From: a virus
Direction: 5' to 3' (one strand)
Length of the DNA stretch: 35,424 nucleotides
Virus record (IMG/VR): IMGVR_UViG_3300036860_000228
Location: 1 to 35,424 of that record
Shown: in pieces, positions 1 to 7,247 of the stretch
How positions within the stretch are numbered: the stretch's first letter is position 1
Layout: each line of letters begins with the position of its first letter
The notes under the pieces: generated by a model
Database searches by the model: none
What the model saw: only the letters and a program-made list of their open reading frames with translations
Told to the model about the DNA's origin: nothing
Program-made: the position numbers and the translations under genes

Positions 1-9
1 AAAAGATTC

Positions 10-86
10 GCCCAGGTAGCGTCAGTGGAAGATGCGGCCCCTTTGTAAGGGGCAGGTCGGTGGTTCGAATCCATCCCTGGGCTCCA
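10..86 (+). tRNA. tRNA-Thr (anticodon UGU)
   Basis: A complete cloverleaf can be drawn by hand. The acceptor stem pairs 10-16 with 76-82 over 7 bp, the anticodon stem GCCCC/GGGGC carries the 7-base loop TTTGTAA, and the T arm has a normal TTCGAAT loop. The anticodon is TGT, which reads ACA (threonine), and U33 is present. The 3' CCA is encoded at 84-86. Phages often carry tRNAs to support translation of their own late genes, but nothing here shows which genes this one serves. Confidence 0.95.
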
Positions 87-100
87 GTAGTAAGAGGGTG

Positions 101-117
101 GCCCCGTAAGTCGGGGC
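101..117 (+). terminator. Hairpin after tRNA-Thr
   Basis: GCCCCG (101-106) pairs with CGGGGC (112-117) around a 5-base loop, 14 bases after the tRNA. The following GTTCGTT is only weakly T-rich, so it may be a terminator or a processing/stability element for the tRNA transcript. Confidence 0.35.
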
Positions 118-460
118 GTTCGTTGGGCTCCGCAAGGTCCATAGGCGCACGAGGCGGTTCCTGACTGGATGGCTTTGCTAGAAGGTCAGAGCTGCGCGAC
201 GTCCCAGCCCTCTCAGATGGCCCTCTCGCTGCCGGCTGATACCGGCGGCGAGGCCAGCCGCGGTCCCAGGAAGGCCGGGTCCCGCGCGCGTAACAGGGGA
301 ATAGGATCTCGGTGGCGATGCGGCCCCGACACCGGGCGGCGCCCCGGATAAGGTAGACCGCGGGACGAAAGGTCCAAGGGATCCCCTGGCACGGCTGGCG
401 CTGTAGCGACCGAGGTACGCGTTGAGAGCGTACCCAGCGAGGGGTCCTTCATACCCAATT
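118..460 (+). other. Gene-free GC-rich region with nested stems, possible structured RNA
   Basis: No convincing gene lies here: the open frames lack ribosome binding sites and have the Arg/Pro/Gly-rich composition of chance frames in GC-rich DNA. Several stems can be seen. CCGCGGTC (258-265) matches GACCGCGG (356-363) over 8 bp and encloses a small hairpin at 332-347. A second nest is formed by 379-386 with 441-447 (one bulged T), 399-403 with 435-439, and GTACGC/GCGTAC (415-420 with 428-433) around a 7-base loop. The region lies between two tRNA-type elements, so it could be a structured RNA, a degenerate tRNA array or tRNA spacer. I do not recognise a known RNA family. Confidence 0.35.
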
Positions 461-537
461 CAGGGTGTAGCGAAGCCAAGTATCGCGCTCGGTCTGGAAC
501 CGAGAGATCGCTGGAGCGGAGCCAGCCACCCTGACCA
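461..537 (+). tRNA. tRNA-Pro (UGG)-like cloverleaf with abnormal loops
   Basis: All four stems are perfect: acceptor 461-467/527-533, D stem 470-473/483-486, anticodon stem 488-492/500-504 and T stem 510-514/522-526. The 3' ACCA is encoded at 534-537. The anticodon position reads TGG (proline). The C1-G72 pair, discriminator A73 and G35/G36 are those expected of a bacterial tRNA-Pro. It departs from canon in the loops: base 33 is C instead of U, the T loop is AGCGGAG instead of TTCRANY, and the D loop AGCCAAGTA lacks the GG pair. Intact stems argue against simple decay. It may be a working unusual tRNA or a tRNA mimic. Standard tRNA finders may score it low. Confidence 0.6.
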
Positions 538-596
538 ATCTTCAGGCTCTGTTTCCGACCCGACCCGAGGTACACTGAAGCCGGGAGGGTCACCTT

Positions 597-896
597 ATGG
601 CAGATCAGATCTTGAGGGTACCGGTGGTGGTACCGTATCCGCTGGACAGTCCCAACCACCTGAAGCTCGGGGACTTTGTCTACTACCATCGGCGCCATGC
701 CGGTGAGTGGGTTGCATCCCCCGCCATCGTCGTTGTGATTCACGAAACTGCCGAAGGCTATCCTCATCTGAACGTCTGGGTCATCAGCCATCCAATGCAC
801 CACGAGGCCTCTACCACTTTCTATCGGCCAAACCTGAGGTACATGGAGCAGGGCAGCCGGCCGGACGACGGTGGTCACTACTGGTCTTTCAGGTAG
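597..896 (+). CDS. Conserved-type small phage protein, function unknown
   Basis: This 99-residue protein starts at ATG 597 behind a good GGGAGG ribosome binding site. It is a soluble, probably beta-rich protein with a valine/isoleucine core around residues 40-65 and the segment LNVWVISH, then ends in an aromatic, glycine-containing tail (GGHYWSFR). Small orphan proteins of this style are common in phages, but I cannot assign a role. It is followed after only 2 bases by the next gene, so the two are probably co-transcribed. Confidence 0.75.
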   Translation: MADQILRVPVVVPYPLDSPNHLKLGDFVYYHRRHAGEWVASPAIVVVIHETAEGYPHLNVWVISHPMHHEASTTFYRPNLRYMEQGSRPDDGGHYWSFR

Positions 897-898
897 AG

Positions 899-1501
899 AT
901 GACGGATCAGGAATACCTGGCGCTAAAGACTTCTCTGCCGCAGCTCCCGCCGGAGCCTGAGGGCCGCGAGACCGTCTCGCTGCCTGGCATGACTGATCTC
1001 ATTGCGCTGAAGCTCGAGCTGTTGTTTGCTCAGATTGACGGCTTCGGCGACCTCCGGCACAACTGGGACAGCTACGGAGCCGAAGCGCCTAGCTTGGCCT
1101 GTCAGCGCGACGCCAAGGCGGTGCTGCAGGCTGTGGCCGACAGGGCCGGTTGGCTCTTTCAGAGCTGGTCCGGCACCATCAAGGTGAGCCCGATTCCGAG
1201 CGGTATCGTCGTCATCTGGAAGAAGGATGAGGTCTCGGGGTGGGGCGAGTTCTCGGTGTTCCTGCAGGATGGCGTGAAGCCGCGCTGGCACCAGCTGGAC
1301 CCCGACGTCCCGCGCCAGTACAGCTACGACTACCAGATGGGCCTTCAGGACCATAGCCGCATTTCGGCCTGGCTCCATGACCACTCGAAGGCCGGCGATC
1401 TCCCGGGCACGCTCGAGCCCTGGATCGAAGAGGTCTTCATGCGGTTCATCTATCCGGTCAAACCTTGGCTTGCTGATCATGACGGGGAGGGGTTCGAGTG
1501 A
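899..1501 (+). CDS. Hypothetical protein with NWDSYGAEAP motif
   Basis: This 200-residue protein probably starts at ATG 899, two bases after the upstream stop; an earlier in-frame start at 707 would overlap the preceding gene almost fully. Near residues 55-65 it carries NWDSYGAEAP, a motif I know from many uncharacterised bacterial and phage proteins in the form NWDxYGAxxP. The remainder is a mixed alpha/beta soluble protein rich in tryptophan, with no membrane segment or signal peptide. Function is unknown. Confidence 0.75.
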   Translation: MTDQEYLALKTSLPQLPPEPEGRETVSLPGMTDLIALKLELLFAQIDGFGDLRHNWDSYGAEAPSLACQRDAKAVLQAVADRAGWLFQSWSGTIKVSPIPSGIVVIWKKDEVSGWGEFSVFLQDGVKPRWHQLDPDVPRQYSYDYQMGLQDHSRISAWLHDHSKAGDLPGTLEPWIEEVFMRFIYPVKPWLADHDGEGFE

Positions 1502-1647
1502 TGGGCTGCGGGACCTGCCTGTGGTGCAAGAACACCAAGGTCTACTGCATCAACCTGCCGGCCGCCCCACCGGTGATCTCGAGAAGCTGGCGCCGGCGGC
1601 GCATGGTTCAGCTGAAAGTCTTGAGGATCGACTTTCCTAAGCCCTAA
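1501..1647 (+). CDS. Small cysteine-rich protein, possible zinc binder
   Basis: This 48-residue frame starts with ATG overlapping the TGA of the upstream gene by one base, behind a GGGGAGGGG ribosome binding site. The N-terminus holds four cysteines (residues 3, 6, 9 and 16) in a CxxCxxC arrangement that could bind zinc. A basic run of four arginines follows (residues 31-34). The strong ribosome binding site and the TGATG coupling support a real gene. Function is unknown. Confidence 0.55.
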   Translation: MGCGTCLWCKNTKVYCINLPAAPPVISRSWRRRRMVQLKVLRIDFPKP

Positions 1648-1667
1648 TCGCTATACTGGAAGGCACT

Positions 1668-1817
1668 ATGGCGCTGCCTCCCCATCCCGTTGAGGAACGT
1701 ACTGCTGGATGGTGGCACCTGATGCTGGCTGGGCTCTATGGCTTCACGCTCTGGTACCATGGGACGGCTGCCTACAATCACTTCCTAAAGGCGCGAGAGG
1801 AAAAGACAAATGGTTGA
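1668..1817 (+). CDS. Small single-helix membrane protein
   Basis: This 49-residue protein starts at ATG 1668 behind GGAAGG, with a TATACT -10-like box just upstream at 1652. One hydrophobic segment (about residues 14-31, rich in Leu, Trp, Gly and Tyr) is likely to cross the membrane, leaving a short charged C-terminus. It overlaps the following coiled-coil gene by 8 bases. A holin-like or spanin-partner role is possible given its neighbours, but no family match is visible. Confidence 0.6.
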   Translation: MALPPHPVEERTAGWWHLMLAGLYGFTLWYHGTAAYNHFLKAREEKTNG

Positions 1818-2145
1818 GCATGAGCAGGTGGAACTGTCACACGAAGATCTCGTAGAGGCCCATGGCCGGCTCGGCTCCAAGGTGGCGGAGCTGGAGGTTG
1901 TGGTGTCGGGTCTGACCAGGCAGCTGAAGAGCGCTGTTCAGGTCAGCGATCAGCTCCGCGCGCAGCTTCAGGAGTCCCAGGCCCAACACAATGCGGCCGC
2001 GGATCAGTCTGATGCTCATGCAGATCGGGCCGATGTGGCCGAGCAGGAGCTTCAGCGCGCGAATGCTGAAGTGGAGGCCTTGAGGGGCCGTCTCGAGCAG
2101 GCAGCCGAAAGCCTCCGTGGCACCCTCCTGTTGGTCTCAGAGTAG
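1810..2145 (+). CDS. Coiled-coil protein
   Basis: This 111-residue protein consists almost wholly of heptad-patterned helix with alternating Leu/Val and Gln/Glu/Ala positions, typical of a long coiled coil. It has no signal peptide and no membrane segment, so it is expected in the cytoplasm or the virion. It overlaps the small membrane protein gene upstream by 8 bases and is followed by an exported coiled-coil protein. The three could form one envelope-associated complex. Confidence 0.75.
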   Translation: MVEHEQVELSHEDLVEAHGRLGSKVAELEVVVSGLTRQLKSAVQVSDQLRAQLQESQAQHNAAADQSDAHADRADVAEQELQRANAEVEALRGRLEQAAESLRGTLLLVSE

Positions 2146-2175
2146 TAAGTAATTCACATACTTAGGAGGATTATG

Positions 2176-2421
2176 ATGCGAGTGATACTCGCGGCTGTCA
2201 TGTTGTTCGTCGCTGTTCAGGTGGCCGCGGCCCAGTCGCCGGCGCCGGCTGCCACGGATCCAACGAATCTGACGGAAGCGAGCCGCTTCCGTGAACGTAT
2301 CGCGGTACTGCGGCAGGACCTCGAGACCAAGCAGGTGCAGCTTGCGGATCTCCGGGCCTATGCCCAGAACCTCGAGGCTGAGGTGGCGCGCCTCAAGGAA
2401 GAGCTGGCGAAGAAGAAGTAA
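2176..2421 (+). CDS. Exported coiled-coil protein, possible spanin-like
   Basis: The ribosome binding site AGGAGG (2164-2169) fits the second of two tandem ATGs (2176, spacing 6) better than the first (2173). The 81-residue product has a clear Sec signal peptide: a short basic start, a hydrophobic core and an AAA cleavage site before QSPAPA near residue 20. The mature part has a Pro/Ala linker and a charged coiled coil ending in KKK. It has no cysteine, so it is not a lipoprotein. If the leader stays as an anchor it would resemble an inner-membrane spanin, which is a guess. Confidence 0.75.
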   Translation: MRVILAAVMLFVAVQVAAAQSPAPAATDPTNLTEASRFRERIAVLRQDLETKQVQLADLRAYAQNLEAEVARLKEELAKKK

Positions 2422-2460
2422 CAGGGGGGCCTGGTGCCCATCAATGTCGTAGGAGCGGAG

Positions 2461-2760
2461 ATGCCGTGGCGGAAGCTCTATCCCTACGGTTACGAAGAGG
2501 TTGTCGTGAGTACCGTGGCCATCGGGCTCTTCCAGACTGTCACGGAAGACGTCGGCGGCATTGCCGTCCAGATTCAGGTCGGCGACAACATCATCCGCTA
2601 TACCGTCGACGGCACGACCCCGACGTCCAGCCTGGGTTTTGTCGGGCTTGTCGGTGATAACTTCCTGTTGAACGAGTACGAGGCGAAGCAGTTCAAGGCG
2701 ATTCGACAGGGCGCAGCTGATGGTCGTGTGCGCTCCATCTACTACAAAAAGGGTAACTAA
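2461..2760 (+). CDS. Small virion decoration-like beta protein
   Basis: ATG 2461 follows AGGAG (2450-2454) at good spacing and is preferred over GTG 2434, which would add 9 residues but has a poor ribosome binding site. The 99-residue product contains the run YTVDGTTPTSSLGF, then a glycine/aspartate turn and QFKAIR, ending in a basic IYYKKGN. This pattern recurs in small phage head-decoration or fibre-associated domains. It ends exactly at the start of the fibre-like gene 2761. No signal peptide is present, unlike its neighbours. Confidence 0.7.
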   Translation: MPWRKLYPYGYEEVVVSTVAIGLFQTVTEDVGGIAVQIQVGDNIIRYTVDGTTPTSSLGFVGLVGDNFLLNEYEAKQFKAIRQGAADGRVRSIYYKKGN

Positions 2761-4056
2761 ATGCGTATGTTGCTGTTGGCTCTGGCGATGTCGCTGGCCC
2801 TGGTGGCGCCGGTCTCGGCCCAGATCCAGAGCTTCGGTGGCCTGAGTCTAGACAGTGCCGGCAACCTGAAGGTCAACGTGGTGGCGGGCGGTGGCTCGGG
2901 CGGCACCAGCTCAACCTTCGGCGCTGCCTTCCCGGGCACCGGCACAGCCGCCGGCTTCATAGACAACGGCGGCAACATGGCAGGGGCGAACCTCGATGCC
3001 TCTGGGTTCCTCAAGGTCAACTGCCTGGCCGGCTGTTCGGCAGCCGGCAGTTTCACCGACAACACGGCCTTTACGGCCGGTACCACCACCATCACGAACG
3101 TCGGCGGTGTCTTCAACGACGGGCTCGCTGCTGTGACCTCTGGCAATGCCGCGGCGCCTCGTATCACGGCTCAGCGGGGTCTCCACGCCAACCTGCGGAA
3201 CAATGCCGGCACTGAGGTTGGGACGTCCGGCGCGCCCCTGAGAATCGATCCTACGGGCTCAACGACCCAACCGGTTAGCGGTACCGTCACGGCGAACCAG
3301 GGGGGCGCCCCATGGTCCCAGAGGCTCCAGGACGGCATCGGCGCCACGCTTGCGACCGTTACGGCTGGCAATGCCCTGAAGGTCGATGGATCGGCCGTTA
3401 CCCAGCCGGTCTCCGGCACCGTCACGACGACGCCTCCCTCGAATGCCTCCACCAACGTGGCCCAGTTCGGTGGCGTCAACGTCTCGACCGGTACGGGTGC
3501 CAGCGGCACCGGCATCCCGCGTGTGACTGTGGCGAACGATTCGAACATCCTGGCGACCCAGAGCGGTACCTGGACGGTGCAGCCTGGCAATACCGCCAAC
3601 ACGACGCCCTGGCTCGCCTCGATCAACCAGGGGGGTAATACTGCGACCGTCAGCGCCGGCGGGGCCCTGAAAGTTGATGGCTCTGCCGCGACTCAGCCGG
3701 TCTCCGGGACTGTCTCGGCTACCCAGGGGACGAGCCCCTGGGTCACTTCGCTGGCCTCCACGACGTTGACCGCTACGGTGGCGCCCGCGGGCCTTACGGC
3801 CATCGCGACGGGCCAGCAGGCCGTTACGGCTTCGGCGGTAGCGCTGCCCTCGAGTGCCGGCAAGATTGTCTGTGTGAAGGTCAAGGATGGCGGGACTCAG
3901 ACTGTTTACTTTGGGCCCTCAGGTGTTGCCGTGGGGACCGGTCAGGAGATTGTCCCGGGCGAAGGTGTCTGTCGGCCCGGCGACAATGCCAACCGGATCT
4001 TCGTGATTGCCGGTGGTACCGGCTCGACAGTTGCCTGGGAGGTCTGGGGGCCATGA
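2761..4056 (+). CDS. Exported fibre-like protein with QPVSGTV repeats
   Basis: This 431-residue protein starts directly after the upstream stop, with AAGGGT as ribosome binding site. Residues 1-20 form a Sec signal peptide with a VSA cleavage site before QIQSFGG. The mature chain is Gly/Thr/Val/Ala-rich beta sequence with three TQPVSGTV copies (3265, 3400 and 3691). A longer unit of about 24 residues containing KVDGSA is duplicated at 3352-3423 and 3643-3714. This style is known from phage fibre or appendage proteins, especially from environmental phages. The C-terminal 80 residues form a separate beta domain. There are four mature cysteines. The mix of fibre-like repeats and an export signal is odd. 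Confidence 0.8.
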   Translation: MRMLLLALAMSLALVAPVSAQIQSFGGLSLDSAGNLKVNVVAGGGSGGTSSTFGAAFPGTGTAAGFIDNGGNMAGANLDASGFLKVNCLAGCSAAGSFTDNTAFTAGTTTITNVGGVFNDGLAAVTSGNAAAPRITAQRGLHANLRNNAGTEVGTSGAPLRIDPTGSTTQPVSGTVTANQGGAPWSQRLQDGIGATLATVTAGNALKVDGSAVTQPVSGTVTTTPPSNASTNVAQFGGVNVSTGTGASGTGIPRVTVANDSNILATQSGTWTVQPGNTANTTPWLASINQGGNTATVSAGGALKVDGSAATQPVSGTVSATQGTSPWVTSLASTTLTATVAPAGLTAIATGQQAVTASAVALPSSAGKIVCVKVKDGGTQTVYFGPSGVAVGTGQEIVPGEGVCRPGDNANRIFVIAGGTGSTVAWEVWGP

Positions 4057-4556
4057 TGCGGCGCCTGTTCGCGATTGTCGGCATCCTCGTGTGTGTGCCG
4101 ACCTTCTCGTACGCTCAGCCCTTCGGCTTCAATCCGCCGCCTGGTGTCGTCATTCAGGATGAGGGGACGGCTCAGGGCCGCGCCCGGACGCTGAACTGCA
4201 CGGGCGCCGGCATCAGCTGTACTGTCTCGTCCGGCGTCGCGACCGTCAACGTCCCGGGCGGTGGTGCCGGTTCAGCGAACGTCGCGTCCGTCACCATTGA
4301 CTTTACGGCAGCCGGCAGTAACCACGTCAAGACAACGGTTACGGGGCAGACCTGGGTGACGTCTAGCAGTGTGGTCGTCTGTTCTCCTACTGGCTTCGCG
4401 ACGGCTGATCGTCCGGACGGAAGCGAAGACGCAGCCATCGAAGGACTGACGGTGTCGGTCTCGAAGAGAGTAGTGGGCACAGGATTTGACCTGGACGTCG
4501 CGCCGGCTAACGGAAATGCCCTCGGTAAATATCTCATTCATTGCACAGGAGCCTAA
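4053..4556 (+). CDS. Exported fibre/appendage-like beta protein
   Basis: The ATG overlaps the stop of the preceding gene (ATGA), behind a purine-rich GGGAGG stretch. The 167-residue product begins with a signal peptide (MMRR, hydrophobic core, SYA cleavage site before QPFGF). The mature part has DEGTAQGRARTLNCTGAG, a pattern typical of phage fibre beta modules. It is followed by a second domain with WVTSSSVVVC, EDAAIEGL and a C-terminal KYLIHCTGA. Four mature cysteines would allow two disulfides. Virion appendage is the likeliest role, with uncertainty because of the export signal. Confidence 0.75.
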   Translation: MMRRLFAIVGILVCVPTFSYAQPFGFNPPPGVVIQDEGTAQGRARTLNCTGAGISCTVSSGVATVNVPGGGAGSANVASVTIDFTAAGSNHVKTTVTGQTWVTSSSVVVCSPTGFATADRPDGSEDAAIEGLTVSVSKRVVGTGFDLDVAPANGNALGKYLIHCTGA

Positions 4557-4558
4557 CG

Positions 4559-6103
4559 ATGAAGATTTCGAGCTGGATCCGCCGACACCCCCTCAAGACT
4601 CTCGCGCTCGTTGCTTTGCTGTCCATGGGGGCGGTAGCGATCAACGACGGCACGACGCTCTGGAAGGTCGATACGACCAGCCAGGCCGGCCGTACCACCG
4701 CCTACGACACTGCCGGCAACACGCTGTCGCCGACCGGTACCAGTGCGATCTCCTCGACCATCGGGGGCCTGCTACAGGGCGCCCGTGACTACAAGATCTT
4801 CAGGACGCTCATCGCAGGTTCCGATGGTGCGCTTCGTGTCACGAAGGAAACGGTCTTTCTGTCGGATCCTATCGAGGGCAACACCAGGAACTCGAACATC
4901 TGGATCGAGACCGCCACCACGATGACGTCGAGTCAGACGGCCCCAAGCTTGACGCTCAACGCCGGCGCTTCGGTCGCCACGACCGTCGGGATCCAGGAGG
5001 TCTCGCACAGGAGTTTCCCGCGCTATAACCGTAGCCGGCTCATCTTCAAGACCAGGGCCCGTGACACCGCTCACTTCAACAACAACCTGATCGAGCGTGG
5101 CTTCGGGAACCCTGCGTCTGTGACGGGCGCCAGCATTGCGGATGGCTGTGTCTGGCGCAAGGATGGAACCGGCCAGTACTTGCCGGTCGTATCGTTTGCC
5201 GGCTCCGAGACGCTCGGTACACCCATCAGCAATGCAACATTCGTTGCGTCGGTGCCGACTACCGACTTCGCAACCTTCGAGGTCCATGCTGAAGGGAAGC
5301 GCTGTACCTTCATTATCACGACGTCGCTCGGCGTCCTGGTCAACCAGCAGACTGTAGACTTTCCAGCCACCGTCGCGGACTTTACCGTCTCCCATCTGTT
5401 TGCCATGCACCGGACCTACAATAGCGCCGGTACCGGTACGGCTGTTCAGGTCCTGATCTCCGAGACGACCGTCTATCTGAACGATCTCGAGACGAACAAG
5501 CCATGGTCTCATCAGATGTCCGGCATCGGGAACAACTTCACGACTAACCCCACGACCTACGCGCAGGCCGCTACCTGGGCCAACAGCGCGAACCCTGCGG
5601 CTGTGACAATCAGCAACACGACTTGCGGCGTCAGCACTCTCGGTGGACTCGTCAACATGAACGCCATTGCCGGCGCTACCACGACAGATCTCTGTCTCGT
5701 AGGCTTTCAGGTGCCGTCACCGTATACCTTCTACTTCACGGGCATTCGTATTGGCCCACCGCAGAACCTCATTGTGGCAGTCGCGACGAGCCAAACAGTC
5801 TTTACTACATTCGGCGTGGCCTTCAACTCGAGCGCCGCCTCGCTTGCGACGGCTGGCTCGTATCCGCCGATGCGAGTGGCTCTTGGTGGTATGTTCCGAT
5901 GTGCTTTGGCTGCGGTTGCTGGTGATGTCTGCAGCGGAGTCGCGACGAACGATACCGCAAACTTCATCAATTGGTTTCCCGGGACACCGGTGGCTGTCTA
6001 TCCTGGCCGATTCCTGCATGTGATCGTGAGGGTGCCGATTGGCACCGCGACTGCTACCGAGACGTTTCTCTTCAACGTTGCTATTGACGGTTACTTTCAA
6101 TAA
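4559..6103 (+). CDS. Exported large appendage-like protein
   Basis: ATG 4559 lies 7 bases after AGGAG (4547-4551), so it is preferred over an upstream TTG frame start. The 514-residue product starts with a basic n-region (KISSWIRRHPLK), a hydrophobic core and an AVA site near residue 27, so it is either exported or anchored. The rest is Thr/Ser/Ala-rich beta sequence with domains near residues 30-310 and 320-514, and six cysteines. It looks like a receptor-binding or fibre protein. I see no enzyme motif. Confidence 0.75.
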   Translation: MKISSWIRRHPLKTLALVALLSMGAVAINDGTTLWKVDTTSQAGRTTAYDTAGNTLSPTGTSAISSTIGGLLQGARDYKIFRTLIAGSDGALRVTKETVFLSDPIEGNTRNSNIWIETATTMTSSQTAPSLTLNAGASVATTVGIQEVSHRSFPRYNRSRLIFKTRARDTAHFNNNLIERGFGNPASVTGASIADGCVWRKDGTGQYLPVVSFAGSETLGTPISNATFVASVPTTDFATFEVHAEGKRCTFIITTSLGVLVNQQTVDFPATVADFTVSHLFAMHRTYNSAGTGTAVQVLISETTVYLNDLETNKPWSHQMSGIGNNFTTNPTTYAQAATWANSANPAAVTISNTTCGVSTLGGLVNMNAIAGATTTDLCLVGFQVPSPYTFYFTGIRIGPPQNLIVAVATSQTVFTTFGVAFNSSAASLATAGSYPPMRVALGGMFRCALAAVAGDVCSGVATNDTANFINWFPGTPVAVYPGRFLHVIVRVPIGTATATETFLFNVAIDGYFQ

Positions 6104-6112
6104 GCGGGAGAG

Positions 6113-6397
6113 ATGGCAGCTCCAGCCAGGACCATCAAGGTTTATTTCAAAGATGGTAAGATTTTTGAATATGATGGCTTTGGTTTTGAGCCCCCGACCG
6201 ACACGACGGTTGCTCATCCTGTTGTCGGGACTATTACGTGGAATTGGAATGATAATCCTGATACCGTCGCGATTTTGAAGTACAGTCACTTTCAGTCCGA
6301 TCCGCCGATTCAGCTTCAGGAGATGATTGTTCAGATCGATGGGGCTACGGTAGATCGTATCCAATTTGAAGCCCCTACAAGGACGCTGAAAATCTGA
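6113..6397 (+). CDS. Hypothetical protein, less GC-rich than neighbours
   Basis: This 94-residue protein starts at ATG 6113 with GGGAGAG directly upstream, 9 bases after the large appendage-like gene. It has no signal peptide or cysteine and reads as a small beta protein (IKVYFKDGKIFEYDGFGF). Its first 150 bases are visibly more AT-rich than the flanking genes, which may mean recent acquisition. Function is unknown; a chaperone or accessory for the upstream fibre-like protein is possible by position only. Confidence 0.7.
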   Translation: MAAPARTIKVYFKDGKIFEYDGFGFEPPTDTTVAHPVVGTITWNWNDNPDTVAILKYSHFQSDPPIQLQEMIVQIDGATVDRIQFEAPTRTLKI

Positions 6398-6450
6398 TGT
6401 CTCAGAACTTCAAGCCGGGATGTAAAGTGGAGCGGTGGGCCCGCGAAGTC

Positions 6451-6459
6451 TGGTAGACT
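6451..6459 (+). promoter_or_regulatory. Extended -10-like box before 6466
   Basis: TGG-TAGACT resembles an extended -10 element (TGn plus TAnnCT) and lies 6 bases before ATG 6466. A transcript starting there would have almost no leader, which fits the lack of a ribosome binding site for that gene. No convincing -35 is visible. Confidence 0.3.
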
Positions 6460-6465
6460 GACGTT

Positions 6466-6723
6466 ATGGCACCGAATCCGCACCCTGAAGATCCAACGAT
6501 CCTCCACGGCCCAGCTTCAGGCTGTGCTGCCTGTAATGCCTTGCCTGAGTACCAGAAGATCCGGGTAGCCATCAAGATCGCCTTCACCGGGGAGGAGCCG
6601 AAGGATGGGGGCTGGAGTCCCTGCCCATCGACCCTGATCCACCCCACCTATAAGGAAATGATCGACTCGGCGCGCCATAGGAAGGCCAGCTTCAGTAAGC
6701 GCCGTAAGGGGCTGTGGGGATGA
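6466..6723 (+). CDS. Hypothetical protein with possible zinc site
   Basis: This 85-residue protein starts at ATG 6466 without a recognisable ribosome binding site; a -10-like box lies immediately upstream. Cys20 and Cys23 (CAAC), Cys53 and His59 could form a zinc site. The C-terminus is basic (KRRKGLWG). It is the first gene of a densely coupled run reaching to 9374, with its stop overlapped by the next start. Function is unknown. Confidence 0.65.
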   Translation: MAPNPHPEDPTILHGPASGCAACNALPEYQKIRVAIKIAFTGEEPKDGGWSPCPSTLIHPTYKEMIDSARHRKASFSKRRKGLWG

Positions 6724-7247
6724 GGCGCGTGATGGTCGATATCGAGACCCTGAGCAGCGATCCGACAGCCGTTGTGTTGTCGATTGGGGCCGTGACGTTC
6801 TCGTCAGACCGCGTTACAAATCCCTTCTTTCGGTCGGTCGAGATCTTCTCGTCATTGATGGCCGGCTGCACTATCGATCCCAATACTGTTGAATGGTGGC
6901 GGCAGCAGTCAGATGTAGCGAAGCAGGCGGCTCAGCCGCTCAAGGGTAAGCTGGTGTTGGTCGCGGCTCTCGAGGATCTTGCAGGTTATCTTCAGGGCGC
7001 CGATGAGATCTGGGCGAAGGGCCCGGACTTTGATCTCGTGGTGCTGAGTCAGGCCTACCGGGCAGTTGGGCTGCGCCAGCCCTGGAGTTACCGTTATGCC
7101 AGGGATTGTCGGACCATCTACGCGCTGAGTGGTGTCAAGGAATCAAGAGACGGGCTCAATCATTCAGCTGTTGATGATGCGATCAACCAGGCCCAGGCCG
7201 TCATCAAGGCCTACGAGATCCTCGGGATTTCCATGGATCAGTCATGA
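6720..7247 (+). CDS. DEDDh-type 3'-5' exonuclease (Rv2179c-like)
   Basis: Exonuclease motifs of the DEDDh superfamily can be placed: ExoI Asp7/Glu9 in VDIET, ExoII around Asp103 or Asp105 (GPDFD), and ExoIII His148 plus Asp153 (HSAVDDA). The segment PNTVEWW near residue 55 is typical of the Rv2179c-like phage and bacterial branch. The family removes nucleotides from 3' ends of RNA or DNA using two metal ions. ATG 6720 overlaps the upstream stop (ATGA) and follows AAGGGG; at 175 residues it is of normal length. Whether its substrate is RNA or DNA cannot be told here. Confidence 0.85.
   Translation: MRRVMVDIETLSSDPTAVVLSIGAVTFSSDRVTNPFFRSVEIFSSLMAGCTIDPNTVEWWRQQSDVAKQAAQPLKGKLVLVAALEDLAGYLQGADEIWAKGPDFDLVVLSQAYRAVGLRQPWSYRYARDCRTIYALSGVKESRDGLNHSAVDDAINQAQAVIKAYEILGISMDQS

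Noticed and set aside
10-86. tRNA-Thr as an integration site
   Set aside because: No integrase or repeated 3' tRNA fragment is visible in the window, so there is nothing to support it.
379-447. Third tRNA, with a Ser-type UGA anticodon arm at 415-433
   Set aside because: The anticodon-like arm is good, but no T arm and no acceptor/CCA end can be placed; the pairings form nested stems, not a cloverleaf.
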